Assembly: GCA_000497835.1 (NCBI GenBank)
Contig: KI547171.1
Coordinates: 254,866-318,865 of the forward strand
DNA: 64,000 nucleotides
Reading direction: 5' to 3'
From: a gamma proteobacterium L18
GTDB lineage: Bacteria > Pseudomonadota > Gammaproteobacteria > Pseudomonadales > Pseudomonadaceae
Shown here: positions 25,703 to 35,200 of the stretch, piece after piece
How positions within the stretch are numbered: the first letter of the stretch is position 1
How the letters are laid out: every line of letters starts with the position of its first letter
Notes under the pieces: model-generated
The model's input: the letters and a program-made list of their open reading frames with translations, nothing else
Database searches by the model: none
What the model was told of the DNA's origin: nothing
Position numbers and translations under genes: made by a program

Positions 25703-27613
25703 CTACAGCTTTGCCGCACCGACCGGCAGCACCAGGGTCATGCAGGTGCCGTTTTCATCCGATTGCCACTCGATGCGCGCGCCAATCGCCTGGGCGCGGC
25801 GCATCTGGTTGCTCAGGCCCTTGCCGCCGCGCAGGGTGGCGGCGGGGAGGTGGAAGCCCTGGCCGTTGTCGTGCACGGCCACTTTCACCCACTCGCCGTC
25901 GTGGCGGGTGGTGACGCGGATGTGGGTGGCGCGGGTGTGCTTGATGATGTTGGCGAAGGCTTCCTGCAGAATGCGCAGGATGTGCAGGCTGTTGCACGGG
26001 TCCAGCCACTCAAGGCTGGGGACGTTATGGATGTCCCAGTGCAGCTTGATGCCCGCGCTTTCCAGGCGCGGCGCCAGGCGAAAGCGCAGCGTGGCCAGCA
26101 GCAACAGCAGGTCGGCCTGCACCGGCTCCAGCGAATCAATGGTCAGCTTCAGGTCGTCGATGCAACTTTTCAGCACATCGGTCAGCATCGAGGCGTCCAG
26201 CTGGCCTTTTTCCGCCTGCAGCAGGGCGGTCAGCAGCGAGGAGCCCATGCCGTCGTGCATGTCCTGCATCAGGCGCTGGCGTTCGTTGCTCAGGGTCTGC
26301 CGGTGTTCCACTTCGCGCAGGCGCTGGTAGCTCAGCCGCAGTTCATCTTCCCGGGCCTTGAGTTGCGCCAGCAGGTTGGCGTTGGCCTGGCGCACGCTTT
26401 CGTTGGCGGCCAGGTAGCGGCGGAAGATGATGTACATGAAGATCAGGAACGCGGCGATGTTGCTGTAGGGGCCCAGGTACAGGTTTTCGATGCTCACGTA
26501 GTTGTTCTGCAGCAGCCAGTCGTACGCCCCCAGCAGCATCCCGACCACGGCCCAACCGCTCAGCAGCATGCCATCACGCGAGCCGGCCCGACGTGACTCG
26601 TACAGGCCATTGACGGCGACCAGGGTGCCGGTGGCCAGCAGGCCCAGGTAGGTCAGCGGCGCCAGGCCGTAGGCGTCGACCACACCCGAAAGCAGCGGCA
26701 GGGTCAGCAGGCCCACCCCCAGGGTGATCAGCGTCAGCACGCGGTTGAGCCGGGGCTTGAGGCGGCCGTGCAGCTCATTGAGGAAGAAATGGGTGGCCAG
26801 CACCATCCAGAACAGCGAGTTGATGGTCAGCCAGGTGAACCAGTCCTCGGGGATCGGCAGTTTCTGCTCGCCCACGTGATAGTGCAGGGTGCGCACGAAG
26901 GAACAGGTGGAAATGAAGAAGAACAGCGGGTACACCCGCGCGTGCCGCAGGCACACCCACACAATCAGCGAAAACAGCCCCACCGCCAGGAAGGCGGCGC
27001 TGCTGGTATAGGGCAGCTCCACCTGCAACAGGTAACGCAGGCGGTAGCGCCAGCTGGGCGCCTCGCGATCGGCCAGCCACAGTGAGGACAGCCCGCCGCC
27101 CGTGCCCTGGGGGCGGACGATGCGCAGCACCAGGTCGTGGGCGGTGCCTTGCAGCGGTATCCACAAGGGGATGTTCCAGCCATTCCAGTCGATGCCGCCG
27201 TGGGACTGGTACAGCAGGCGACCGTCGCCGTACACCGCCAGCTGGCCATCGGTTTTCCAGCGTGGGATGTACAGCGAATCGGTGGGTGCCTGGGCAGGTA
27301 CCGCCACGCGATACCAAGTGATGACCGTCGGGGGGCTGGCCGTATCCAAGGCTGTGGGCGCAATGATCAAGGGGCGCTTGAGCGCGTGGGGCAGGGTGAC
27401 TGTCTCCCACGTCGAGGGCTGCAACGGGGTGTCGAGCGTCAGGGGCGCGGGTGGGTAACCGTGGCTGTCGACGCTGGCCACCTCGGCCTGGGTGAGGTGC
27501 CAGTCGGGTTCTGCGCCCCAGGCCACCAACGCGTTGCAGAGGCTCAGCACGGTGAGCAGCAGCTGCCAGCGCCGCCGTTCAACCACCGAGCAGGCCCTGG
27601 CTGCGCGCTTCAT
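25703..27613 (-). CDS. Membrane sensor histidine kinase, 7TM-DISM type
   Basis: Predicted 636-aa kinase. N-terminal signal peptide and periplasmic beta-sandwich domain (about 35-190), seven membrane helices (about 200-385), a short coiled coil, then a HisKA_3-type dimerisation domain with phospho-accepting His453 (MQDMHDGMGSS). An ATPase domain follows with N (EAFANIIKHT) and G boxes (VHDNGQGFHLP, GGKGLSNQMRRA). DISM domains are thought to sense carbohydrates or other small ligands. Its start overlaps the end of the response regulator gene by 35 bases, so the two form a two-component pair, downstream of wssI. Confidence 0.87.
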   Translation of the reverse strand: MKRAARACSVVERRRWQLLLTVLSLCNALVAWGAEPDWHLTQAEVASVDSHGYPPAPLTLDTPLQPSTWETVTLPHALKRPLIIAPTALDTASPPTVITWYRVAVPAQAPTDSLYIPRWKTDGQLAVYGDGRLLYQSHGGIDWNGWNIPLWIPLQGTAHDLVLRIVRPQGTGGGLSSLWLADREAPSWRYRLRYLLQVELPYTSSAAFLAVGLFSLIVWVCLRHARVYPLFFFISTCSFVRTLHYHVGEQKLPIPEDWFTWLTINSLFWMVLATHFFLNELHGRLKPRLNRVLTLITLGVGLLTLPLLSGVVDAYGLAPLTYLGLLATGTLVAVNGLYESRRAGSRDGMLLSGWAVVGMLLGAYDWLLQNNYVSIENLYLGPYSNIAAFLIFMYIIFRRYLAANESVRQANANLLAQLKAREDELRLSYQRLREVEHRQTLSNERQRLMQDMHDGMGSSLLTALLQAEKGQLDASMLTDVLKSCIDDLKLTIDSLEPVQADLLLLLATLRFRLAPRLESAGIKLHWDIHNVPSLEWLDPCNSLHILRILQEAFANIIKHTRATHIRVTTRHDGEWVKVAVHDNGQGFHLPAATLRGGKGLSNQMRRAQAIGARIEWQSDENGTCMTLVLPVGAAKL

Positions 27614-28259
27614 AGATGGCTTCGGTCTTGGAATGCACTTCCAGCTTCTTGTACACCCGGCGCACGAAAGTCAGCACCGTATGGCGCGACACGGCCATCA
27701 GCCCGGCGATTTCCTCGGCGGTAAAGCCCTTGGTGATGTACTCCAGCACCTCCTGCTCGCGGGCTGACAGCACCGCGCGGGGCTTGTCCTGGCTAGGCGG
27801 TTGGAGGGGGGCGGCGGGGTTGCGGAAACGCTGCAGGATCTGCCGCGCGATCAGCGGGCTGATCGGGCTGCCGCCTTCATGCAGGCTGCGGATTTCGGCG
27901 GCGATGCAGGCGGGCGTGCTGTCCTTGAGCAGATAGCCGGAAGCACCGGCTTCCAGCGAGCGCATCACGTGCATTTCGTCGCCGAACGCCGTGCTGACCA
28001 TGATGTTGCAGGCAGGCCAACACTGATGTGCGGCCTGGATCACGTCGATGCCCGAGCCGTCGGGCAGGCCCAGGTCCACCAGCAGCACGTCCACCGCTGC
28101 TTGCTCCAGCATGGCCAGGCCGGCGGCGCGGGTGCTGGCCACCGAGGCCAGCTGCAGGCCGGGCGAGCTTTGGATGCTGGTGCGCAGGGCCTCTTGGAAC
28201 AGCACATCGTCCTCGACCATGGCGATGCGGATGGAGGGCGTGTCGGCGGGACTTTGCAT
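27579..28259 (-). CDS. NarL/LuxR-type response regulator
   Basis: Predicted 226-aa regulator with intact receiver (acidic pair Asp17-Asp18, phospho-acceptor Asp62 in LLVDLGLPDGSG) and a LuxR HTH (LSAREQEVLEYITKGFTAEE, VSRHTVLTFVRRVYKKLEVH). The start at 28259 is chosen because the receiver begins soon after; the upstream in-frame extension has no family match. Cognate of the overlapping 7TM histidine kinase. It lies 87 bases after wssI on the same strand and may be co-transcribed with the cellulose operon or act on it (inference). Confidence 0.87.
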   Translation of the reverse strand: MQSPADTPSIRIAMVEDDVLFQEALRTSIQSSPGLQLASVASTRAAGLAMLEQAAVDVLLVDLGLPDGSGIDVIQAAHQCWPACNIMVSTAFGDEMHVMRSLEAGASGYLLKDSTPACIAAEIRSLHEGGSPISPLIARQILQRFRNPAAPLQPPSQDKPRAVLSAREQEVLEYITKGFTAEEIAGLMAVSRHTVLTFVRRVYKKLEVHSKTEAIYEARSQGLLGG

Positions 28260-28346
28260 GCGATTACCGGGCCGTGAAGCAGGGAGTGGAAGGGAAGGCG
28301 GATGCTTTCCTGCCCTGGCCACTCCCTGGCCATCTGTCACCGCAGC

Positions 28347-29408
28347 TTAGCGCAGCTTGGCCTCGCCATCATAGGGCGTTTGCAGGTCGCGCTCGGGTAT
28401 TTCCCACACGATCAGACCGGGGGGTGTCTGGGTGAAGGCGGGGCTGTCGAAATAGGCCTTGGCCGCCCCGGAAAACTCGCCGCCGTCCTTGGCGAAACTG
28501 CCCACCGGTGCGTTCAGCGCATGCTCCAGAAAGCCCAGGAAGTTGGAGTTGTGCGAGAACGAGGTGCCGATCAGCGCGGTGTTGGGCAACTGCGCATCCC
28601 CGAACAGGTCATCGACGTTGTCACCGCTGGCCTGGGCGGTGGAGCTGACCTGGGTGGCCGCCACGGTTTCCGGCTGCGGTTGCAGCGACAGCGGCAGGCC
28701 ATCGATGCCGGCCAGATGTACCAGGTCGCCGGGGCGCAGGGCAGGCGGCTGAGGTTTGAGCTCGAATGCCTGCTGCGGCGAGGGGGCGAAGCCCACGCCC
28801 AGCACCGCCTGGGCCACGCGCTCGGCGGCGGCGCGGGCGCCGGCTTCGCTCCAGTGGGTGTCGGTGCGCAGGTAGGCAGCGTCGCCCAATGGCTGCAGGG
28901 TCGGTGTGAGGTCCACGGCGGTGACGCCCGCAGCGTTCAGCACCATCAGCCAGTGGGCAATGCGTGGCGCCAGGGACGCCGGGCGGGTCAGGCCGCACAG
29001 TTGCGCTGCCGCGATGCGGCTTTTGTCCGGCACCACCGCCACCACCAGCTTGATGCCGCGCTGGGCCAGCGCCTGTTGCAGGGTAAACACCGCATCGGCT
29101 TTGGCCCGCGCATTGGCGTCGGCCGCAGGGTTGAGGCGCAATTCATCAGTCAGGAACAGCCAGCCCGGGCAGCCCTGGCGTACCCGTGGCCCCAGGTCGC
29201 CCAGCAGCAGCCAACTGGTGGCGCGCTCAAGCGAAGCGGCTTCGCGGGGCACCGCAGCGTCGGACAGGGTCTTGGCAAAGCGGTGGGTGATGTCGCCGTG
29301 CAGCAGTGCGTCCCGGGTGACGGTGTTGGGCATGAACGGGGCCGTGCCCTTGATCATCAGCCAGGCGCAGGACAGCCCGGCCACGGCAAAGAACAGTACC
29401 ATCACCAC
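28347..29408 (-). CDS. wssI: WssI: AlgJ/AlgX-like cellulose acetylation protein, apparent N-terminal frameshift
   Basis: The frame encodes one N-terminal membrane helix (VLFFAVAGLSCAWL) and a periplasmic SGNH-like domain with the DTHW box (RTDTHWSEAGARAA) and a GTSFSHNSNF serine motif, as in AlgJ/WssI acetyltransferase-associated proteins. The natural start should be ATG 29488, overlapping the wssH stop as TGATG. From there MTETAHSPSTAPTPPSAVAL reads out of frame and hits a stop next to the membrane helix. One extra base in the G run at about 29408-29411 would join the two frames, giving about 380 residues. Otherwise translation would have to begin at GTG 29408 without a good ribosome-binding site. 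Either a real mutation or a sequencing error. Confidence 0.75.
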   Translation of the reverse strand: MVMVLFFAVAGLSCAWLMIKGTAPFMPNTVTRDALLHGDITHRFAKTLSDAAVPREAASLERATSWLLLGDLGPRVRQGCPGWLFLTDELRLNPAADANARAKADAVFTLQQALAQRGIKLVVAVVPDKSRIAAAQLCGLTRPASLAPRIAHWLMVLNAAGVTAVDLTPTLQPLGDAAYLRTDTHWSEAGARAAAERVAQAVLGVGFAPSPQQAFELKPQPPALRPGDLVHLAGIDGLPLSLQPQPETVAATQVSSTAQASGDNVDDLFGDAQLPNTALIGTSFSHNSNFLGFLEHALNAPVGSFAKDGGEFSGAAKAYFDSPAFTQTPPGLIVWEIPERDLQTPYDGEAKLR

Positions 29409-29487
29409 CCCGCCAGGGGGCTGGCGCGCAGGGCCACGGCGCTGGGCGGGGTGGGGGCGGTCGACGGGGAGTGCGCGGTTTCAGTCA

Positions 29488-30903
29488 TCAGAATTGGAAG
29501 TACAGAAAGGGCACGGCTTCGCGGCTGGCGATCAACGAGAACGACAGCACGAACCCACACACGGGCCAAAGGGCGGCAGCCAGCGCAAACATCGCGTTGC
29601 CTGCCAGTCGACGCTCACAACGCGCTTGCAACAGGGGCGCCAGGATGCACACCACCCCCAGCAACGCCGCCACGCCATGCACCGGGCGCAGGGTCACGGC
29701 CAGGGCCTCGCCCAGCGCCACGCCGTGCAGGCCGAACTGGCCGGCGTACATGTCCAGGGCGGTGGCAAAGTCCGGCGAGCGGAACAGCGTCCAGGCCAGG
29801 CACACGAACAGCAGCGTGCCGGTGTGCGCAGCCCAGGCCGGGATGCGCGGCAGGCTGGAGCGCGACCAGGCGCGGTCCACGCACAGCGCCACGCCGTGGG
29901 CCGAGCCCCACAGCAGGTAGTTCCAGCTGTCGCCGCCGTGCCACAGGCCGGCAATGGCCATGGTCAGGAACAGGTTGCGGTAGGTCTTCCACACGCCCTT
30001 GCGGTTACCGCCCAGGGCGATGTACAGGTAGTCGCGCAGCCAGCTGGACAGCGACAGGTGCCAGCGGCGCCAGAAGTCCTGGATGCTGTTGGCCAGGTAC
30101 GGCCGGTTGAAGTTCTCGGGAAAGTGAAAGCCCAGCATCAGGCCCAGGCCGATGGCCATGGCGCTGTAGCCGGCGAAGTCGAAGAACAGTTGCAGCGAGT
30201 AGGCCAGGCAGCCGATCCAGGCATCCACCAGCGACGGCTGATGCAGGTGGAAGGCCACGTCCACCAGCGGCGACAGGGTGTCGGCCACCAGCACTTTCAT
30301 GCTCAGGCCGACCATGAAACGCCGGGCGCCCAGAGCAAAGTTGGGCCAGTTGAAGTAGCGCTGGTTCAGCTCGCGACGCACCCAGTCATAGCGAATGATG
30401 GGCCCGGCAATGGAGTGGCCGAACATGGAAATGTAGGTGGCGTAGTTGACGAAGCTGCGCTCCACCGGCACCACGTGGCGGTGCACGTCCACCAGGTAGG
30501 AGATGGCCTGCAGCACGATGAACGACAGCCCGGCCGGCAGCGCCACCCGTTGCCAGGCCATGGGCATGGCACCGTAGTAGGTAATCAGCTGATTCCAGGT
30601 GCCGGCCAGGATATTGGCGTACTTGTACCAGCACAACACGGCGGTGTTGATCACGATCAGGCTGATCAGCAGACGCACCCGGCCACGGCCGTCCTCGCGC
30701 GAGCGGTCGACCAGCAGGCCGCCCACCCACGCCAGCACGGTCAGGGCCATGTGCAGCATCAGGAACAGCGGGCTCAGCCAGCCATAGAACAGCCAGCTGC
30801 CGATCAACAGGATGACGTTGCGCCACGCCGGCCGTGCCAGTGCGTACACCAGCAGGAAGGCAGGCAGGAACAGCGTCAGGAACTCGAGCGAGGCGAAGAC
30901 CAT
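29488..30903 (-). CDS. wssH: WssH: MBOAT O-acetyltransferase (AlgI-like)
   Basis: Predicted 471-aa multi-pass inner-membrane protein of the MBOAT family. Signature segments are RRWHLSLSSWLRDYLYIALG and the catalytic-histidine motif AGLWHGGDSWNYLLWG; SYLVDVHRHVVP is also typical of AlgI. Known role in Pseudomonas fluorescens: moving acetyl groups across the membrane for acetylation of cellulose. Its stop overlaps the intended ATG of wssI, so the two are translationally coupled. Confidence 0.9.
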   Translation of the reverse strand: MVFASLEFLTLFLPAFLLVYALARPAWRNVILLIGSWLFYGWLSPLFLMLHMALTVLAWVGGLLVDRSREDGRGRVRLLISLIVINTAVLCWYKYANILAGTWNQLITYYGAMPMAWQRVALPAGLSFIVLQAISYLVDVHRHVVPVERSFVNYATYISMFGHSIAGPIIRYDWVRRELNQRYFNWPNFALGARRFMVGLSMKVLVADTLSPLVDVAFHLHQPSLVDAWIGCLAYSLQLFFDFAGYSAMAIGLGLMLGFHFPENFNRPYLANSIQDFWRRWHLSLSSWLRDYLYIALGGNRKGVWKTYRNLFLTMAIAGLWHGGDSWNYLLWGSAHGVALCVDRAWSRSSLPRIPAWAAHTGTLLFVCLAWTLFRSPDFATALDMYAGQFGLHGVALGEALAVTLRPVHGVAALLGVVCILAPLLQARCERRLAGNAMFALAAALWPVCGFVLSFSLIASREAVPFLYFQF

Positions 30904-30921
30904 GGTGGCGCACGTTTCCCT

Positions 30922-31587
30922 TTAGTTGGCGACGCTGTCGGTGACCGCGACCAGGTGCGGCCCGGCAGGCGAGGGCACCAGCAGCAGGCTGTAGCGCTTG
31001 TTCGCCTCCAGCGGGCCCAACTCCACGGCCGGGCCGACGTTGGCGCCGGCGCACACCAGTTGCACCGCCAGTTGCGCGCGCGGGTTGAGCTCCTGGCGGC
31101 GCGGGTTGCCGGCGGGCGCTTTCTGGAACAGGTCCAGGTCCTTGCCGGCGACGTTGACCTTGGCATCGGTGCAGCGCGCGTCGGTATTGAACAGCGCCAC
31201 CGAGGCCTTGAGCTGGTTGGGCAGGTCGAACGGCTCGGTCACCACTTGCTGTTGAATGCCGCCGTCGGCGGCCGGCAGGGCGAACACCGTGGCGAAATCG
31301 CCCGGCGCCACGGTCACCGCCAGCGGCACGTGGTGGCCGTCGCGGGTCAGGGTGCCCTTGGCGGTCTTGCCGCCCGGTACGGCGATGAAGTCGGTGGCGA
31401 CCTTGTCACCGGCCAGCTTCAACGTGGCCTTGGAGCCATCGGGCGCCAACTCCAGGGGGCTGGCGGACACGTTGATCAGGCGCAGGTAGGCCGAGTCCTG
31501 GGCCGGGCCGGTGGGGTACAGCGGGATGTCAGCGCTGAACGCCTGGGCGCTCAGCGCCAGGCCGCCGAGCAGCAGGGCCAGGCGCAT
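30922..31587 (-). CDS. wssG: WssG: AlgF-like periplasmic cellulose acetylation protein
   Basis: Predicted 221-aa exported protein (signal LALLLGGLALSAQAFSA) resembling AlgF: IPLYPTGPAQDSAYLRLINV at the mature N-terminus and two beta-rich halves. AlgF-like proteins work with the MBOAT and AlgJ-like partners in periplasmic acetyl transfer. The ATG at 31587 overlaps the wssF stop by one base (TAATG), the reason for choosing this start over the longer frame. Confidence 0.85.
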   Translation of the reverse strand: MRLALLLGGLALSAQAFSADIPLYPTGPAQDSAYLRLINVSASPLELAPDGSKATLKLAGDKVATDFIAVPGGKTAKGTLTRDGHHVPLAVTVAPGDFATVFALPAADGGIQQQVVTEPFDLPNQLKASVALFNTDARCTDAKVNVAGKDLDLFQKAPAGNPRRQELNPRAQLAVQLVCAGANVGPAVELGPLEANKRYSLLLVPSPAGPHLVAVTDSVAN

Positions 31588-32267
31588 TATTTGCCACCCA
31601 CGGCGCTGGCCGGCAGTTCGCTGATGGACTTGCCGATGGCCGCGGCCCACAGCTTGTAGCCGGCGATGGTGAAGTGCTGGCCGTCGGAGGTGATCCACTC
31701 ACCCGGCTTGGAGAACTTGGTGGAGTCGATGTAGGTGCACGGCGCGACCATGTTGGCCAGGGTGCCGGCCACCAGCTGGGTGCGCACCTGGTTCTTGCCG
31801 TAGGTGTTCTCGTAGATGTTGCTGCCGTTGGCCTTGCCCCAGGCCGGGCCTACCCACACGCACTTGGCGCCGGTGTCGGCGATCTGCTTGGTCAGCGCGG
31901 TCACGCTCTGGTACGCCCACACCTTGGGGAACGGCGTGGTTTTGTACGAGGCCATGGTGTCACCCATGATCAGCACCACCAGGTTGGGCTTGTCCTTGGC
32001 GATCACGTCCTTGATCGGCTGGGTGTCCATGGTGCCGCGGCTCATCACCTTGATTTTCTCGCCCGGCTCGCGGGTGGCGCCGCAGTCCAGTTTCAGTTTC
32101 GGCGTGACCCAGTCGGCCGGGTTGGCACCGCAGGCGCCGATGGCGTGGACTTGCGCGCCCTGCTGGGTAAGGTTGTCGTACAGCGGATTCATCAGCGAGT
32201 CGGGGAAACTCATGTGGCTTTCGCCGATCACGAGCAGGGTCAAACCAGCGATTACAGAAGCAGCCAT
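31587..32267 (-). CDS. wssF: WssF: SGNH-type cellulose acetylation protein
   Basis: Predicted 226-aa exported protein with N-terminal signal/anchor (VIAGLTLLVIGESH). SGNH-like motifs: GESHMSFPDSLM near the N-terminus and SDGQHFTIAGYKLW near the C-terminus supply the Ser and Asp-x-x-His of the family. Part of the acetylation sub-cluster (wssF-I) that distinguishes wss operons from plain bcs operons. GAGG lies 8 bases before the ATG. Confidence 0.82.
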   Translation of the reverse strand: MAASVIAGLTLLVIGESHMSFPDSLMNPLYDNLTQQGAQVHAIGACGANPADWVTPKLKLDCGATREPGEKIKVMSRGTMDTQPIKDVIAKDKPNLVVLIMGDTMASYKTTPFPKVWAYQSVTALTKQIADTGAKCVWVGPAWGKANGSNIYENTYGKNQVRTQLVAGTLANMVAPCTYIDSTKFSKPGEWITSDGQHFTIAGYKLWAAAIGKSISELPASAVGGK

Positions 32268-32285
32268 GAAATAGTCCTCGTTGAA

Positions 32286-35200
32286 TCAGTTCGAATAAGG
32301 GGATGCGTAAGGGCTGACGGGCAAGTCCATCGGGCCGCTGATGTCTTCCAGGGTGTAACGCACGTACAGGCCGGCGGCGATCTGCCGGTAGTCACTGGCG
32401 TTGTCGGCGGCCAGCGAGCCGCCCAGCACGAAGTTGGAGGTCAGCCGATACTCGCCGGCCGCGCTCAGGCTGTAACCGATGCCGGTGCTGCTCTGGCTGT
32501 CGTAGCCGGTGAGGCCTGCGGCCGTGGCGCGCGAATTGAGTTCGCTGTGGCCGGGGAACACGTCGGCGCTGTCCTGGCCGATGTGCTGCACGCCCACCGA
32601 GCCCTTGATGCGGTAGGTGAAGCGGCCGCTGCGTTGCGACCAGCTGACCGGCACGCCCAGGGACAGGAACGTCTGCGGGCTGAAGTAGCCGCCGTTGCCG
32701 TAGGTGTAGAAGTCCTGGTTGTTGGAGTAGGTCAGCGCCGATCCGCTCAGGCCCACGGTGAGGGTGCTGTCGGCGGTGTTGGCCAGGTACCAGTACACGC
32801 CGCTGCCCAGCTCGAAGCGGTTGTTGGATTCCACGTTGTGGCCCAGCAGCTTGTGCGCCGAGGCGTAGCCGTACACGCCCACCTGCTGGTCGTCGTGGCT
32901 CAGCTCGCCGCGCACGCCGTTGGCGGTCACGCCGCCCCAGCTGTCGCCGGTGCGCGAGTCGCGCGAACCGGCGAACGAGGTGACGCTGTCGGTGACCATG
33001 CGCCGCGACAGGCTGACGCCATAGCGGTAGTTACTGTCGCCGGCGAACGGCCGGTTGACGCTGACGCCGCCCACCGGGGTGCTGTAGGTGAAGCCCAGGG
33101 GGCTGGTGCCCACGTCGGCCTTGATGCCCTGGTCCTTGCTGGTGTAGGCCACGGCTACGCCGACGCCGGTGTCCTTCTGTGAACCCACGGCATCGTCGCC
33201 GCTGGCGCCGAACCGGGCGCGGGCGTTGCTGCCCGGGGCGCCGGCGCTGAGGGTCACCGGGGTGACCTGCGCGGCCACGGTGTCGGTGCCGTCGCCCACG
33301 GGCATGCGCACTTCGAGCGGCGTTTGCACGTCGGTCAGCTTGCTCAGGCCTTTTTCACCGTTGTTGCTGCGCACGGTCAGGCCCTGGGTGACCTGCGCGG
33401 TGCGGTCACGCAGGATGTCGTTGAGCGCCAGTTGCGCCGGGCTCAGGTCGGTGCGCGGCGCGGTGTCGTCTTCGCGGGCATAGACCTTCTGGAACGGGTT
33501 GGCGGCGGTTTTGCTGGCCGCGCCCGCTGCCGAGGGCGGTACGTCCGCGGTATCGGCCACGCTGTCGGCACCGCCCACCGGTGGCGGGATCAGGCGGTTG
33601 CTGGCCAGCATCGTGGCCTGGCGACGTTGCCCGCTGAGCCCCACGAAGGGGTTGTCCGACACCGGCGCATCGCCCTTGACCGCCGTGGTGGCATACACCG
33701 TGGTGCGCTGGCTGTTTTCGATGTCGACGGCCTTGCGCAGCAGGCGGGCGGCCTCACCACTCTGGCCGATGCCGCGGTACACGCGGGCGGCGGCGGTGAG
33801 GGTCAGGGGCACGCCGGGCTCCAGGTCCAGGGCCTTTTTCGCCGAGCGTTCGGCCAGGTCGAAGTCGCGGCCCTGCAGGGCGATGTCGGCCAGGCCCAGT
33901 TGCAGCTTGGCGTTGTGCGGGTCGCCCTTGATCAGCGGCTCGTAGAGCTGCCGCGCTTTGTCGACGTTGCCGCTGGCGGCGTACATGCGCGCCAGCGACG
34001 ACACCGCCAGGCTGTCGTGGGGCCGTTGTTTGAGGGCTGGCGCGAGCATGTCGTAGGCGGCCACCAAGTCGTTTTTCTCGCGCAGCTCATCGGCCTGCTT
34101 GACCCGGTACAGGTACACCAGATCCTCGTAGCGGCGCGTGGTGGCGTCGCTCATGGCCGTGCCCTGCAGTTGGCGCAGGATGTCGCTGGCTTCGCTGTCG
34201 TGATCGGCCTTGAGCAGCACGCCGGCGTACAGCAGTTGCAGGTCGGGCGTGGACGTGGAGCGGTCCATCAGGGCGCGCATCAGGCTGACGGCCTGGTCGG
34301 GGTTACCGGCTTCGGCGTAGGCGCTGGCCAGCACCGCCATGCGCTCGGGCTTGCCTTGCGCCAACGGTTCGCTGCGCGCCAAAAGCGCCCAGGCGTCCTG
34401 GCGCTGGCCTCGGCGGGCCACGTCCACGGCCAGTTCGGTCTGCACGTGCAGGCGCACGTCCAGCTCCATGGCGTTCATGTCGGTGGTGCGGTTGGCGGCC
34501 GGGATGCGTGCCAGGGTGGCCTGGGCCTTGGTCCATTCGCCCAGCTCGGCCGACAGCAGGGTGCTGGTGTACAGCGCGTCCGGGCGGTCGGGTTGCTGCT
34601 TGACCAATGCGTCGATCAGGTCACGGGCCACTTGTACCTGGCCGTTGTGCAGGTACACCCGGGCCAGGGCAAAGCGCGTCCAGGGGTTGCTCGGGTCGTC
34701 CGCCAGGGCCAACTGATAGTTCTGCTGCGCGGCCGTCCAGTCACCCCGGCGCTCGGCCAGCTTGGCGGTCTGCGCGGCGCGCAGGCTGCGGATATGGATG
34801 GTGGGCGACAGGCGCGCCTGTTGCGCCGGCGTCAGGCCGTCGATCAGGCGCAGGGCCTCGTCGGACTTGCCTTCGCGGGCCAGGGTGCCGATCAGGCCGT
34901 TGATGGCGTCGGCGTAGTCGGGGGTGCGTGCCAGGATCTGCCGGTAGGCGGTTTCGGCCGCGTCCAGCTCGCCCGCCTGCATCAGCAGGCCGGCGCGGGC
35001 GGTAGGGCCGGCCAGCTGGGAAGGGTTCTTGGCAATGGCCTGCTCGATGTACTCGCTGGCCTGGCTGTAGCGGCCCACGCGCTGGGCGGCCTCGGCCTGG
35101 TCCAGCAGCAGCCAGTAGCGCACGTCGTCCAGGGCTTTTTTCCACTGGCCGCCACCGGGCGCGCGGCTGGCCTGCACCAGGTAGTTCTCGGCGTCGTTCA

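Noticed and set aside
28906-31659. 917-codon plus-strand open frame across wssI, wssH and wssG
   Set aside because: Spans three real genes on the other strand and reads as Gln/His/Ala-rich low-complexity sequence.
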